Shown piece by piece: positions 13,811 through 25,033 of a stretch of DNA of 64,000 bases; position 1 is the first letter of the stretch, and each line of letters opens with the position of its first letter. This DNA comes from Coenobita brevimanus (lineage: Eukaryota; Arthropoda; Malacostraca; Decapoda; Coenobitidae). The stretch spans positions 20,272,717-20,336,716 of the forward strand of contig CM064712.1 in NCBI GenBank assembly GCA_032717465.1, read 5' to 3'. Under the pieces are notes generated by a model. It did no database searches. It saw nothing but the letters and a program-made list of their open reading frames with translations, and was not told the DNA's origin. The position numbers and the translations under genes are program-made.

Positions 13811-15059
13811 TATACCTACCCTCTCCGATTCACACTCTCACCATCAAACCAACACACCCTTTCTACCCACGTCCCCACATCACACCACCCACACCCACAC
13901 CTCACCTTCACAGCTTTACATCTTCACCACACCTGGACCCCCACACCCACACCGCACTTGACCCAGACAGCGCCCTCTGCTTCTGGTCAATAAGACAAGA
14001 GGCGGAGCAGTGTGGAAGTCAGGTTTAGTGACACACTGAGGACACTGTATTGATGTACTTGCCTCTCCACGATGCTGCTGTCAGTCTGTCTCTCAGTTCG
14101 TCCTTTCTCTGTTCATCTGTTTGTGTCTCATCATCTGTGTATGTATCCTTTCATCTGCCAGGCTGACTCTTCTTCTGTCTCAGTCTGCCATCCTGTCTCT
14201 CCGTTTACCTGTGTATCTGTCTTTTTATCCGTTTGTGCTCTCTCTATTAGCTTGACTATCGGTGTGTCTGTCTAGCCCACACCGTCGTTTGCCTGTTACT
14301 TTGTCTGTTACGCTTGATTTATTTTAGAATCTTTACAGAGAGCTTTTCTATGTAAACTCTTCAGTCTGATTACATTATTTACTGCGTGTACGACGGATAT
14401 TCTTGCCACATTGACGTACTATAATCCAAACTGAGGTAAAATACTGCACGTCAGTGATTATACTTAAAGACACCTTGACTTTTAGGTATTTCCAAAGCTA
14501 TGGGGCGTTCGAACCTGAGATTTACTCTACAGTTTAATACTTGCAAATGTCTGTGTAAGATTTGTAAAGGTACGAGAGAGAGTTCAAGTGGCAATCTCTT
14601 GTGTCTGGCAGCTTTCTTGATAATAAAAAACTAAGCTCAATTTTCAATTTTCAGCCCTTTTACTCCTCCCCGGTGTGTCCTCTAACACCAGATTTAAATT
14701 CTTCTTTTTCTCGTATTATACGCCAAATAATCGCAACGCTACTTATTACAACTATCAAAACACAGACGGACTTCGCCACCAGAGGGCCGGACATAAACAA
14801 ATAATTGCTGTGTGTGGCTCATATTCCTGTTTTTTCCGCTGGTCCTTGCCTTCCAACACCCTTCTGTCATTGCATCAAGCAACATAAAGATCTAGTGCTT
14901 ACTTCACTGTTGGTTGTGTTTTTCTTGTGTTTGGATTTAGCCTGTAGTTTGGGGGAAAATTCAGTACGGCAGACGGAGCCCCCCTGGTCCGGTTTTCTCG
15001 TTTCTGCGCATGTGCACTGTGCAGTACGACCTGTGTGACGTCGTGGACGAGTCACTCCA
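13811..15059. other. Intergenic low-complexity DNA and possible LINE 5' UTR
   Basis: 13815-13965 is CAC-rich like 11764-12290. 14070-14290 is an imperfect TCTG/TGTC-rich tract. The remainder is anonymous; the last few hundred bases may be the 5' UTR of the I-group LINE that follows, but I cannot fix where that element starts. Confidence 0.5.
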
Positions 15060-15142
15060 CATCCCCTGCTACCACTGGTCTGTCCTGTCGTGCTGGTGAA
15101 GCTGATACCCCGCTCACCCTGCTACTTGCCTAGGTGTGCAGT

Positions 15143-16120
15143 ATGGAGTACTTGGTTCCTGCCACCCTCGAGGACCTTGAGGCTGACCTGGCGCTGAGTG
15201 ATGAGGTTGAATGACTCAGAGTGACTTGCCACAGCTACCACAAAGTAGTGGCAGTGTCTCTAGCTGGGGAAGTGCTATGGAACCAGCATTACCTGTACCT
15301 GCTGCACCTCACCTCATCGGCCAGGTATCTTCCTCTGCCAAGCGCCCTCTGCATAACACCTCGGACAGCAACAGTGAGCCTTCATCCCCTGCTACCAAAT
15401 CCTCCAAGCAGCAGGAGACTTCTGATCCTCTGCAAAGTGCAACCACTCTTGGATCCAACACTCCTTGCCTCCTGCAGCTTGTTCAATCCCCCCAAGTTTT
15501 GCCGTTGCTTCCTGCCTCTACGCCTCTGTTGTTCATGACCAGGGCTGACTACATGAAGCTTTTATTAAAAGACAACCCAACTGTGGACATCAAACTTCGA
15601 TGGTTGTTTGAGGTCAACCATGCTTTTCACCTTGACCACACCCAAGCGGAGGTCAAGATGTCTGCCATCACTTCCCGTTTGGTCTACATCTCCAGACGTC
15701 GAAGGGACATCGTAGATAGCGTAACTAAAAGAGAGTTCCTATCTCTTTCTTTGGAAATTCAAGACTCATCTGAGAGGCTCTGCTAGTTTCCTACTTACCT
15801 CCTTACATGTTATCCTATCTGCATTGATCCCAACTTGGCCAAGGAGCTGCCAGGTTTCTACTCAGCCCGACGTTTCCACCAAAATGGCACTCCTATCAAT
15901 CAGCTGGTAGTCATCTGGAGCCTTCCTCACCCTCCACTACCAAGTGTCACTTTCAGCTTCCTTCCCTGCCTCCCATCTTGTGAATTTTGCAAGATGAAGG
16001 GCGAGCAACCGTGGTGCTTTCGATGCTGGGGCATTGCTCACATCTCCCGGTATTGCTCTGCGCCAGAATGGTGTGCATGGTGCTCTGGCCAACACGACTC
16101 TCGGACGTGTCCTCACTGAC
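15143..16120 (+). pseudogene. LINE ORF1 (gag-like, CCHC zinc knuckles), frameshifted
   Basis: The first likely start is at 15143 (MEYLVPATLEDLEADL); after 22 codons a stop overlaps the ATG at 15211, from which a 191-codon frame continues to 15786. A further frame (15835-16120) holds CEFCKMKGEQPWCFRCWGIA followed by HISRYC and CAWCSGQHDSRTC, that is a CX2CX4HX4C knuckle and a CX2CX3HX4C-like knuckle typical of ORF1 of Jockey/I-type LINEs. Such proteins bind element RNA and package it with ORF2. The middle is serine/proline-rich with no other domain. At least two frameshifts disable it. Confidence 0.8.
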
Positions 16121-16689
16121 CCCCTTCACCTGCTTCTGATACAGCCTCGATGCAACCCAACCCTCCACCTCCAGATACCTTGCACTGGAAATGTCCCTGA
16201 TGTCATCAAGAAGGGGTTAATGTTTGGCATGGCTGCACTAGACACCGGACTAACCCTGCCCCCATTGCCAAGGGTGGGGCTCCACTAGCCTCACCACTAC
16301 CACCACCACTCTGCGCTGCAGCTCTCTCTGCCTCCACTGTTGGCTTGGACTCAGTTGCAGTCACTGAACTTCCCAATGCTGTTGCCACTCTCAAGACTCG
16401 GATTAGCTCACTTACGGCACGTTTCGATGCAGTAGAAGCCCTCATTGATGGCTTGGTTAGTAAGCTAGTCACACTTGAGACAACATTAAATTCACTGGCT
16501 GAATCACAACAAGCCATCATTACGACTGTCACCACTCTTACGGAGAAGCTGGACTCCATTGTCACTCCCCTTGCATGACTGAATGCTACCCCCAGGGAGT
16601 CTTCCCCTCGTGGCACGCCGTGTAGCACTTCTCTTGCCACCACCAATTCCTCATCTGGCACTCATAAACGTCATGCAAAGTTCGGTAAC

Positions 16690-19600
16690 ATGGCACAACA
16701 GCATGTCATCTCTTGGAATGCGTGTGGTGTTCCTAACCGGTCTAAACTTACTGCACTCAAAAGATATGTATACAGTCGCCACCTGGATATCATTTTCATT
16801 CAGGAATCCTGTGTTGGTCGTGTGCTAGTTGGGGTAAAGGCACCCACTCTCAGTGGTTATGTTTCTTATGTCTGTCGAGTTAGGAATGGACTTGTCACGA
16901 ATGTCCACTCCTCCATCCAGCACCGTTTCCTCTAAAGCTCTGTGGATGACGAGACAACCTTCCAGCTTCTTGAGATCACCATTGGAAGCGACACAATTCG
17001 GTTGTGCAACGTGTACTCTGCGCCAGGCAGGTTGAATACAGCTGCTCTCCCAGCTCCCACCATCTGTGGCATGGTATATATAGGGGATTATAATGCCCGA
17101 CACTGTTCTGGGGGACCTTTCTGCCACCATTAACCGTAACGGGACTAAACTTCTTAAGTATATTTGTCGTAATCAGCTCACCCACTGGGACACCGGTGGG
17201 GCCACACACTCTCGAGAAGGCACACTAGATCACGTCCTTACCTCCGGCCTCATGGCGTCCTGGGTCAGTTGTTCATCTATCCCTGTGCTCTTTGATCACA
17301 TTGCTCTCAGCCTCCATTATTCCAACCCTGCTACACCTTCTCCTGTACACAGTATCTCGCACTGCAATCCCACCCAAGTACTGCCCTACATACATCTCCT
17401 ATATGACCAACCTTCTTCCCACGTTCGACCTTCATTGTCTCGAAAAGTTGTATTCATCACTTGTCAGCTCAGGGATGACTTCTACACCCATTATGTCAGC
17501 AGGCCACCCATTATGCACCATCATGATGCCCACACCTGGACACTGGATAATCGCATTGCTCAGGCAGAGAGGAAGGCAGTGGAAGACAGTTTTGCCTTTC
17601 AAAGACGATCTTCCCCCGAGAGTCTCCATCGGTATTGATTGTCAAGGGATGATCTTGTTGCTCTCCAGCACTGCGTTTATACCTATTCGTGGCATAAACT
17701 TACCGATAGCATCAACCATCAAATGACTATTGGTTTCATGTGGCACTTTATCAACAACGTTGTCAAGAAGAAACCCCCTAGTGACCTCCACCACAGTCCA
17801 GCACAGCACGCACAGGATCTTGTAGATGCCTGGTCTGCACTGTCATGGGCTTGTGCTCTTCCCGCACACATACAGGACATGCTCTCCACCCAGAAAAAAC
17901 TTTTGTGCACTCCATCTCACCGCCGCTTTACTGAGGACAGACAATGAAGATGGTGTGGTTATAACTGATGATGAATTGCGTTGGGCCCTCGCCAGGAGTA
18001 GGGTAACGGCTCCAGGTGATGATGGTATCACTTTTTCTGTCCTCTGTGTCCTCCAGAAAGTTACTGGTAATCCCCTTCTCCAGCTGTTCAACCTTTGCAT
18101 CCGTATGGGATACATGCCACAAGCCTGGGCCCGCAGTACGATCGTGCCTATTCCTAAACCTGGCACTGATAAATTCCGACCTGTTTCCCTCACCTCCTGC
18201 TTCAGTAAAGCACTGGAACACATCCTCCTTACAAGACTCTTGTTTAGGCTGCAGGACAAGCTCTTGCCCCGACTGTACGGCTTTTTACCACAGCAAGGAA
18301 CACATCACTGCCTCATGGAACTATACACCCTCCTATCCCCCACCAGTGTAGTGGCCTTCATTGATTTGAAGAGTGCATTTGATGTCACCAACAGAGACAC
18401 CATCCTCGACCAGCTAGTGGATTTTAGAGTTAAGGGAAACCTGCTGCGATGGATACGTGGTTACCTGTCTAATAGGTCCTTTCGTGTTCTTTTTAAGGGC
18501 ACATACAGCACTGCTAAGGATTTCTAGCTTGGTACTCCACAAGGTGGTGTGCTTAGTCCATTTTTGTTTATTGTCCTCATACATCGTCTACTCACCCTCC
18601 TTCCTGACATCCCTGGAACCACGATTACTTGCTACTCTGATGACATCTGTATTCACTCAAATTCCTCTGCAGATCTGCAACGTTTCCTTCACTTGTTTCA
18701 CGAGTCGGCTTCCAAATGCAGACTCATTATCTCTCCAGAAAAGAGTAGAATCTTCACTTTCGGTCCAGCAAGAACACTGCCTGTATTCTCTGTCGGGGAT
18801 TGTGTTATCCCGTTGTGAACACAGTACCTTTATCTGGGAGTGCCTGTACAGATTTCTCCCTCCATTCCTGCAAGACAACATGTGCATCCAATTGTTCAGG
18901 ATCTGCTGACCCGGCTACAGCGGCGCCTAGAACCTCTCAAGTGGCTCACTAATAATGCTGCTGGGGTGTCTATTCCTGTAGCACGAACCATATACATAGC
19001 GTTCATTCGATCAGTTGTTGATTGTCTCTCCCCTGCTCTTTGTCAACTTTCCAGAACAGCCTTACAACCTCTTGAGAAGTTCCAAAATGCAGTAATGAGA
19101 CTCATCCTGAGCTGCCCTGGCTCAACCAGAATTGTCAACATGCAACTTGAACTCAGCCTTCCACCACTTGTTGAGAAAATATACTCCATGGTTACATACT
19201 TCAGCGTTAAGTGCCTGCATTCTCCTCACCTTTCTCCCCACTACTCTCACATCATTTGGACTTCCCTTGATCCCTCTGCACCAAGGCCTCTGCTTCGCAG
19301 TGGTGGCTGCACACTAGTTAATACTATTTGTTCAAACGTCTGACGGCTAAACATCAACGTACCGGTGCTTGCTGAGGAGGTGGACTATGGCATTCTACCT
19401 TGGCAGACCTCTATGCCTGCTATCTCATACACTCCGGCCTCCAAGACTGACCTGCCTCAGCTTCAGAAACAGCTAGCTTTGGAGACCATCGCCAGGCTGT
19501 CATCTTCCCTCTCTTCGGCCCACCATATCTACACTGATGGCAGTGTGGGCTGTGCTGTATTTTCCCCGAGTGTGGACCCACCTTAAGGGGGCTGGTTGGG

Positions 19601-20746
19601 CCTTCAACTGCCAACCTCTTCGAGCTTTACCTATTGCGAACTACATGGACTCCTGGATGCATTTACTTTATTAATACAGACAAACACATGCGGCTTGATC
19701 ATCTGTGACTCACAGTCAGCCCTCCATGCCCTCTCCCCTCCGAGGCCTACATATCAATGCCTTGTTACACAGATACTCCGTCGATTGGCTACTGCCTGTG
19801 ATCATTCGCTGGTGGTGCATTTCTGTGGATTCCCTCTCATATTGGTCTCACAGCCAACAACACCACTGACCTCTTTGCAAGAACTGCCTGTGGACTGGAT
19901 CTGCCCACTGAGGATGTTACTAATGTCTCTCCCATTTGCTACAAGAGTCAAGAGTGAGAGCAGTGGAAATGAGTTATTTAAGAGGAGCCTGTGGAGTCAC
20001 GTGGAGAGACAGGCTGACGAATGAGGATATAAAGGAGCGTTGTGGTGTGGATGTGGATGTGATAGGAAGCGTTATGAGGAACACACTGAGGTGGTTTGGC
20101 CATGTGGAGAGGATGGAGGGTGAAAGACTGACGAAGAGAGTGTATATGAGTGAGGTGGAGGGGGAAGAGGAGGGGAGGCCGAGGATGAGATGGAGGGATG
20201 GGGTGGAAAGGTATATGAGAGAGGGGGGTGTGAGTTGGGAGCAGGGCAGTGAAATGGCGGGGGACAGGGCGACTTGGAGGCGATTTGTTTGTGGCCACCC
20301 CAAACGGGATTGAGGCGTCTGGCAATAGATAGATAGATAGATAGATAGTATGCAGAGCAGCCTGCTCCCCTATTCTCCACCGTAGAAACGCTGAGAGGGC
20401 TCACAGTGCGTCTGTCCAACATTATGATCACTTTCTCTCTCGTCCCCATAGATATCGTCGCAATGGTCTTACGGTTCGTCGACATAATGTGGTGTGTGCC
20501 CTCCTCAGACTGGGCTACCGACCTGTGTGGCAGGTGGCTGGGGCGGACAACGCACCTCATTTCTCGTCCTGTAAGCTGTGTGACGCACCCAGTGCCAACA
20601 CCCTTGACCATTATTGCCTGCAATGTCCACTTCTCTCTGATTTAATACCACATGGACTCACATTAGTGGACACTTGTAAATATTTGTTAGAAGATGATAA
20701 CCTAGATGTTATTCTCATGCGTTATCCACACTTTGGTGGGTGTTAA
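16690..20746 (+). pseudogene. LINE ORF2: endonuclease, reverse transcriptase, RNase H, C-terminal domain
   Basis: The endonuclease begins at 16690 (ISWNACGVPNRSKL, IIFIQES) with YIGDYNARH near 17077. The reverse transcriptase has APGDDGITF near 18013, motif A FIDLKSAFD near 18357, motif B GTPQGGVLSPFLF near 18531 and motif C YSDD near 18630. RNase H shows the acidic triad in order: YTDGS near 19532, CELHG near 19629, CDSQSALHAL near 19700. The C-terminal part (VVCALLRLGYRPVWQVA and a CKLCDAPSANTLDHYCLQC cysteine/histidine cluster, about 20490-20640) lies beyond the nested insertion and stops at 20746. About ten stops and frameshifts are present, for example at 16933, 17118, 17637, 18524, 18816 and 19342, so it is inactive but well preserved. 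Confidence 0.88.
19931..20345 (+). mobile_element. Nested RTE-like LINE 3' fragment with (GATA)n tail
   Basis: Begins near CAAGAGTCAAGAGTGAGAGC and encodes, in one open frame to 20313, the C-terminal stretch VEMSYLRGACGVTWRDRL, WFGHVERMEGERL and RPRMRWRDGVERYM, then ends GGCGTCTGGCAATAGATAGA followed by GATA repeats. The same stretch occurs at 23694-24390 (minus), 24590-27705 (plus) and in decayed form at 60777-61290 (minus). It interrupts the I-group LINE, so it inserted later. No clear target duplication was found. Confidence 0.85.
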
Positions 20747-20876
20747 TTTGTTATAGTTCGACTGCATGTCCTGATTGGCACGAATTCCCCTGTACTCATC
20801 TCACATATGGACGCATGGCACTGTACTAGGTTTGTCGCCTTCAGGCATAATAAATTAATCAAATCAAATCAATATC

Positions 20877-20878
<2 letters not shown>

Positions 20879-20962
<84 letters not shown>
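20879..20962. repeat. (CA)n microsatellite
   Basis: About 84 bp of CA directly after the 3' end of the I-group LINE. It may have grown from the element's own tail or target. Confidence 0.97.
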
Positions 20963-20965
<3 letters not shown>

Positions 20966-21180
20966 CTCTCGTATGTACAGTACGCGTGGCACTGCTCTCA
21001 CTGGAAGTATTACAGACCCGATAAGTGTGTGTACAATAAAAACATCTTCACAACAATAACATGTACATAAAGTACATATAGATGTAAAATAACACAGGAG
21101 AAGTGAAAGGAACGACGGTGAGTACTTTCGTATATTACATCTTCAGACAGAGTGATACAGAAACGTAAAGGGGAGAGGTC

Positions 21181-21466
21181 TCGTATACACACCACCAGCA
21201 GGGAGTGGCACACGGAAGAAAAGATAACCTAAATTGAAACTGATCGATTCACAGAATAATAGTTACCTGACTTTTTACCGTAGGGATGCACCTGAAAAAA
21301 GGGGGTAAATACTGAGGCTTGACTCGTGCACACCTGCAGCAGGGAGTGACACACAGAACAAAGTATGACCCGAATTAAAAATGAGCGATGCACAGAACAA
21401 TAGGTACCTGACTTTTTACCTTAGAGATGCACCTGACGAAAGGGGGGTAAATACTGTGGCTTAACT
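21181..21466. repeat. 143-bp tandem duplication inside the Penelope-like 3' region
   Basis: Units start at 21181 and 21324 (TCGTATACACACC versus TCGTGCACACCTG) and share AGCAGGGAGTG(G/A)CACAC, ACCTGACTTTTTACC and GGGGGTAAATACTG. The inverted copy at 22209-22738 carries this unit only once. Confidence 0.8.
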
Positions 21467-21547
21467 TAAGACTTAGAGGTTTAATGCTAGGTGTGTCCCA
21501 CACAGGTGTGACTGCACTACCAAGAGACCACAAGGAACAATCAGTTG

Positions 21548-22208
21548 TTAGTCTGGGGGATACTGCTTTAAAATTAATTCAGTTAACAATTCATCACATT
21601 TAAAATGACCATAGTTCATGTTTACATTCTTTTCAGATGTGCCAGATATTAGGCAAGATTCTATTACATTTCTTTCATCAAAGCTTTTTGATCTTGCTAG
21701 AATCTTAGAGCGTACCCAGTCATTATGGTGATCACTGGATGCTTTGTGCTGAAATAAACCACTACTCTGTTTGGTTGTCCTTACACTGTATTTATGTTGT
21801 GAGATCCTAGTTTCAAAAACTTTTCCAGACTGTCCTTTGTAAAATTTGTTACAGCTTTTACACGGGATTTTTTAAACAACGCCTGAATTACTCTATGGGA
21901 TGGTCTTGGTGATTTTTTTTTTATGGTTTTCTCATATTTGAATACTACTTGCACATTAAGTCTCCTCAGTATGTGAACAACATCAAAAAAATTTTCATGG
22001 AAGGGGAGGACAATGGTTCTTCGAGTATTCTGGCCACCTGGTGTATTATTTTTCCCTTTAAGGAATCGTTTCTTGTCAGTGTTGTGGCACTGAGTATACT
22101 TGGAGGATATATTAGCTTCTCTCCAATGCTCTGAATCATTTTTTGTTCATCACCTAAAATTTCTGGGTCTAACATTCTGTATGCTCTGAAGTACATGGCA
22201 CAAATCAT
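21548..22208 (-). pseudogene. Penelope-like reverse transcriptase C-terminus and GIY-YIG endonuclease
   Basis: Reading down from 22208: RAYRMLDPEILGDE and IGEKLIYPPSIL match the region just after the Penelope reverse transcriptase palm. After frameshifts in 21900-21960 the frame holds KIPCKSCNKFYKGQSGKVFE with the CX2C pair and YKGQSG of Penelope GIY-YIG domains, then RISQHKYSVRTTKQSSGLFQ, HKASSDHHNDW and FDERNVIESCLISG, ending at a stop complementary to 21548-21550. The endonuclease part (about 21886-21548) is open apart from one stop just before KIPC. The domain nicks target DNA for retrotransposition. Loss of the reverse transcriptase core makes this copy non-autonomous. Confidence 0.82.
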
Positions 22209-22738
22209 CCAGTAATCACAATAATGACTGGGTACGCTCTAAGATTCTAGCAAGATCAAAAAGCTTTGATGAAAGAAATGTAATAGAATCTTGTCTAATT
22301 TCTGACACATATGAAAAGAATATAACATGAGCTATGGCCATTTTAAATGTGATGAATTGTTAACTGAGTTAATTTGAAAGCAATATCCCCCAGAGTAACA
22401 ATTGATTGTTCATTGTCATATCCTGGTAGTGCAGTCACACCTGTGTGGGACACACCTAGCATTAATCCTCTAGGTCTTAAGTTAAGCAGCAGTATTTCCC
22501 TCCCTTTTGTCAGGTACATCCCTAAGGTAAAAAGTCAGGTACCTATTGTTCTGTGCATCGCTCATTTTAAAATTTAGGTCATCCTTTGTTCTGTGTGTCA
22601 ATCTCTGCTGCGGGTGTGCATAAAAGACCTCTCCTCTTTACGTGTCTGTATTAACGTGTCTGATAAAGTACTCATTGTCGCTCCTTTCATTTCTCATGTG
22701 GTTGTTTTGCATACATGTCTTCACTGTTTAGTGAGGTT
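22209..22738 (+). repeat. Inverted partial copy of the Penelope-like element
   Basis: Starts with CCAGTAATCACAATAATGAC, equivalent to the DHHNDW codons of the minus-strand copy, and continues through GGGTACGCTCTAAGATTCTA, ATGTGATGAATTGTTAACT, CAGTCACACCTGTGTGGGAC and the 3' region to about 22738. It is the reverse complement of roughly 21720 down to 21070, with one instead of two 143-bp units. Confidence 0.85.
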
Positions 22739-22740
22739 TG

Positions 22741-22866
<126 letters not shown>

Positions 22867-22920
22867 CTGTATATACTGTATATGCATTTTACCGGTTGAG
22901 GAGTAAAGTCTTTGAGCTGG

Positions 22921-23132
22921 TATTCTCGTCGGTTAAGGATGCTTCCTAACAACTTCTCCTATGCTATTTCCTTTGCTTGTTGCACCATACTGACTTGTTC
23001 TGTGTTATATAAATTCCTCTGGCATCTCCATACTTTGTATAAATAACGTATAAAAGGATGTTAACCGGCCATAATCAATAAAAAAACCGCTAAGGAAGGG
23101 GTGCTTAGGAGACTCATTACTCGACGAGAATA
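22921..23132. mobile_element. MITE-like TIR element, copy 1
   Basis: Terminal inverted repeats of about 30 bp: TATTCTCGTCGGTTAAGGAT on the left and the inverse (ending CTCGACGAGAATA) on the right. Flanked by CTGG on both sides (22917-22920, 23133-23136), a possible 4-bp target duplication. Related copies at 29500-29667, 33252-33454 and 37131-37340. No coding capacity in 212 bp, so mobilised in trans if at all. Confidence 0.75.
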
Positions 23133-23427
23133 CTGGCCTCAGAATCAGCTGTCATGGTGAGGTGATTGTAAATAATTATTCTGTTAACCGATTAGTGTCA
23201 TTTTAGCATTTTATTCAGGCTTCAGGAATTTTACTAAGCCTGGGGACACGTCGTAGTGGAAAGGAGTTCATTAGCCATCTCCAGTACGGTGACATTTTAT
23301 CCCCTTACTTCATGATCAGAGGATTAATTATGCTTAGAGAGGCCTAGAGCACTAAAGAAATTAAAGAAAACCTACACTATTCTTGGTTTTCTTGAACTTT
23401 TTCTAAAATTGCCATCTCTCCGTCTTC

Positions 23428-23610
23428 AATGCTGAGCTGTAACAAGAGATAAACACAAGAATATGATACTGGTCACGAAGTTCCATGGAATGATGTAATG
23501 CTGTAGCATTGTTTTTTTCTGCCACTGAGCTACGCAAAATAAGCTGCCATAGGACGAAAACGGGCCAAATTCACGTGAACGAACTATAATCTCTCCAGTG
23601 CAATGATGTC
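23428..23610 (+). repeat. Dispersed repeat family 2, copy A
   Basis: Shares with 47635-47832 the ordered blocks AATGCTGA(G/A)CTGTAAC, AGAATATGAT(A/G)CT, TTTTTCT(G/A)CCACT and AAATAAGCTG. By eye about two thirds identical with indels. No terminal repeats or coding capacity seen; family unknown. Confidence 0.65.
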
Positions 23611-23685
23611 CTTTTTAATTTACATTTTTCATGCTTACCCAGATGGTTTTATTCAGTTTAGGATGGACCTCTCGCAGTGAAGAGG

Positions 23686-24398
23686 TTGTAGACTATCTAT
23701 CCATCTATTGCCAGACGCCTTAGTCCCTTATACGGGGTGGCCACAAGCAAATCGCCTCCACGTCATCCTGTCCCCCGCCATTTCACTGCCCTGCTCCCAA
23801 TTCACAGCCCCCTCTCTCATATACGTCCCCACTCCATCCCTCCATCTCATCCTTGGCCTTCCTCTCCCTCTCTCCCCCTCCACCTCACTCACATACACTC
23901 TCCTCGTCAGTCTCTCACTCTCCATCCTCTCCACATGGCCAAACCACCTCAGTGTGTTTCTCCTAATGCTTCCTATCACATCCACATCCACACCACAACG
24001 CTCCTTCACATCCTCATTTGTCAATCTGTCTCTCCATGTGACTCCACAGGCTCCTCTCAAATAACTCATTTCTACTGCTCTCACTTTTGACTTGTGTCCT
24101 TCTAACTACGTCCAAGCTTCACTTCCATACGTCAGAGTTGGTATCACAATATTGTCATGTAATAACCTTTTCACTTCCATGCTCACTTCCCTGTTTCTTA
24201 TCACTGCCTTCAAGGAACCAGCAACCTAACTTCCTTGTTGTACGCATTTCAAGCACTTCACCCTCCAAACTTCCATCCTCACTCATCACACTACCCAAGT
24301 ACTTAAACGTACTCACAGTTTCCATTTCCTCATCATCCAACCTCACTGTACATTCACTGACTTCACCTCTCTCGAAGACCATAACTTTACTTGTAGAC
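23686..24398 (-). mobile_element. RTE-like LINE, 5'-truncated insertion with 8-bp target duplication
   Basis: TTGTAGAC at 23686-23693 and 24391-24398 flanks an insertion whose minus strand runs from within the post-palm region to a TAGATGGATAGATA tail at 23694. It encodes KVMVFERGEVSECTVRLDDE and FKYLGSVMSEDGSLEGEVLE, then after a frameshift MRAVEMSYLRGACGVTWRDR (24084 down), RWFGHVERMESERLTRRVYV and RPRMRWRDGVGTYM. The C-terminal 118 codons are open; the upstream part is broken near 24160. It matches the nested fragment at 19931-20345 and the longer element at 24590-27705. Confidence 0.85.
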
Positions 24399-24589
24399 AA
24401 TAGACTTTATTAATCCAGTAGAATGACACCTGCTTTTTTACATTCTTTATACCACCTCACGACACCATTCAGGTTAAGAAGAACCTCTGGTAGTTAAAAG
24501 GTTGATGAATTTTTGCCAGGGTGAAAATCTTATAACCAACCAACAAGTGTTCCCTACATGTCAACAAGTGGGTTGGTGAAGGGTTAGCG

Positions 24590-24994
24590 CCCCTCCCCGG
24601 AAAACATCTAACTAAGAGTACAAACAAGAAGCCTCCGATCAAGACGGACCAACAGGTGACGACCAAGGACCGGATAAACGACAAGGTAGAGACTGCAACA
24701 TGGAAGGTAAGGGATGCAAATGATGACGTGAAAGAGAGAGAGAGAGATTGTTCTGGTGCTTGAGAGTGCAAAAGAGGACATATGTGGATTACCTAAGACT
24801 AAATGGAGAGGCGCGAGTGTGAGAGTGTGGGAGAATGGATGGGGTATATGCACAGGAGCAGGTGAGAATGAGAGGGTAAAAGACGGTGTATGTGTTTTTG
24901 TGCACAGGAGATGGAAGGAGAATATAAGAGAGTATGGATCATTTTGTTCAGGGATTGTGTGGGGAAGACTGAAAGTGGGAGTAAAAACGTGGGC

Positions 24995-25033
<39 letters not shown>

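Larger units (their letters stand above)
15060..20878 (+). mobile_element. I-group non-LTR retrotransposon, near full length, with a nested insertion
   Basis: Two-ORF LINE: an ORF1 with zinc knuckles and an ORF2 with endonuclease, reverse transcriptase and RNase H, then a 3' UTR ending in AATCAAATCAAATCAATATC next to a CA repeat. RNase H in a LINE is characteristic of the I group and relatives. A 0.4-kb RTE-like fragment interrupts it after the RNase H region (about 19931-20345), and the C-terminal domain resumes downstream. The 5' limit is uncertain; I take it upstream of the ORF1 start at 15143. No target duplication could be identified. Confidence 0.85.
21065..22740 (-). mobile_element. 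Penelope-like element fragment in inverted-repeat arrangement
   Basis: The minus strand from 22208 down to 21548 encodes the end of a Penelope-type reverse transcriptase and a GIY-YIG endonuclease, followed by its 3' region down to about 21065. Immediately on the other side, 22209-22738 carries on the plus strand an inverted copy of the same end (part of GIY-YIG plus the 3' region). Penelope-like elements are known for such inverted or tandem partial copies (pLTR-like repeats). The element is 5'-truncated, lacking most of the reverse transcriptase. It is bounded by a CA repeat on the left and TATC/TA repeats on the right. Confidence 0.8.

Noticed and set aside
20072..20623. 183-codon minus frame
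   Set aside because: Antisense of the nested RTE-like fragment and adjoining I-group LINE; proline/serine-rich complement of purine-rich coding DNA.
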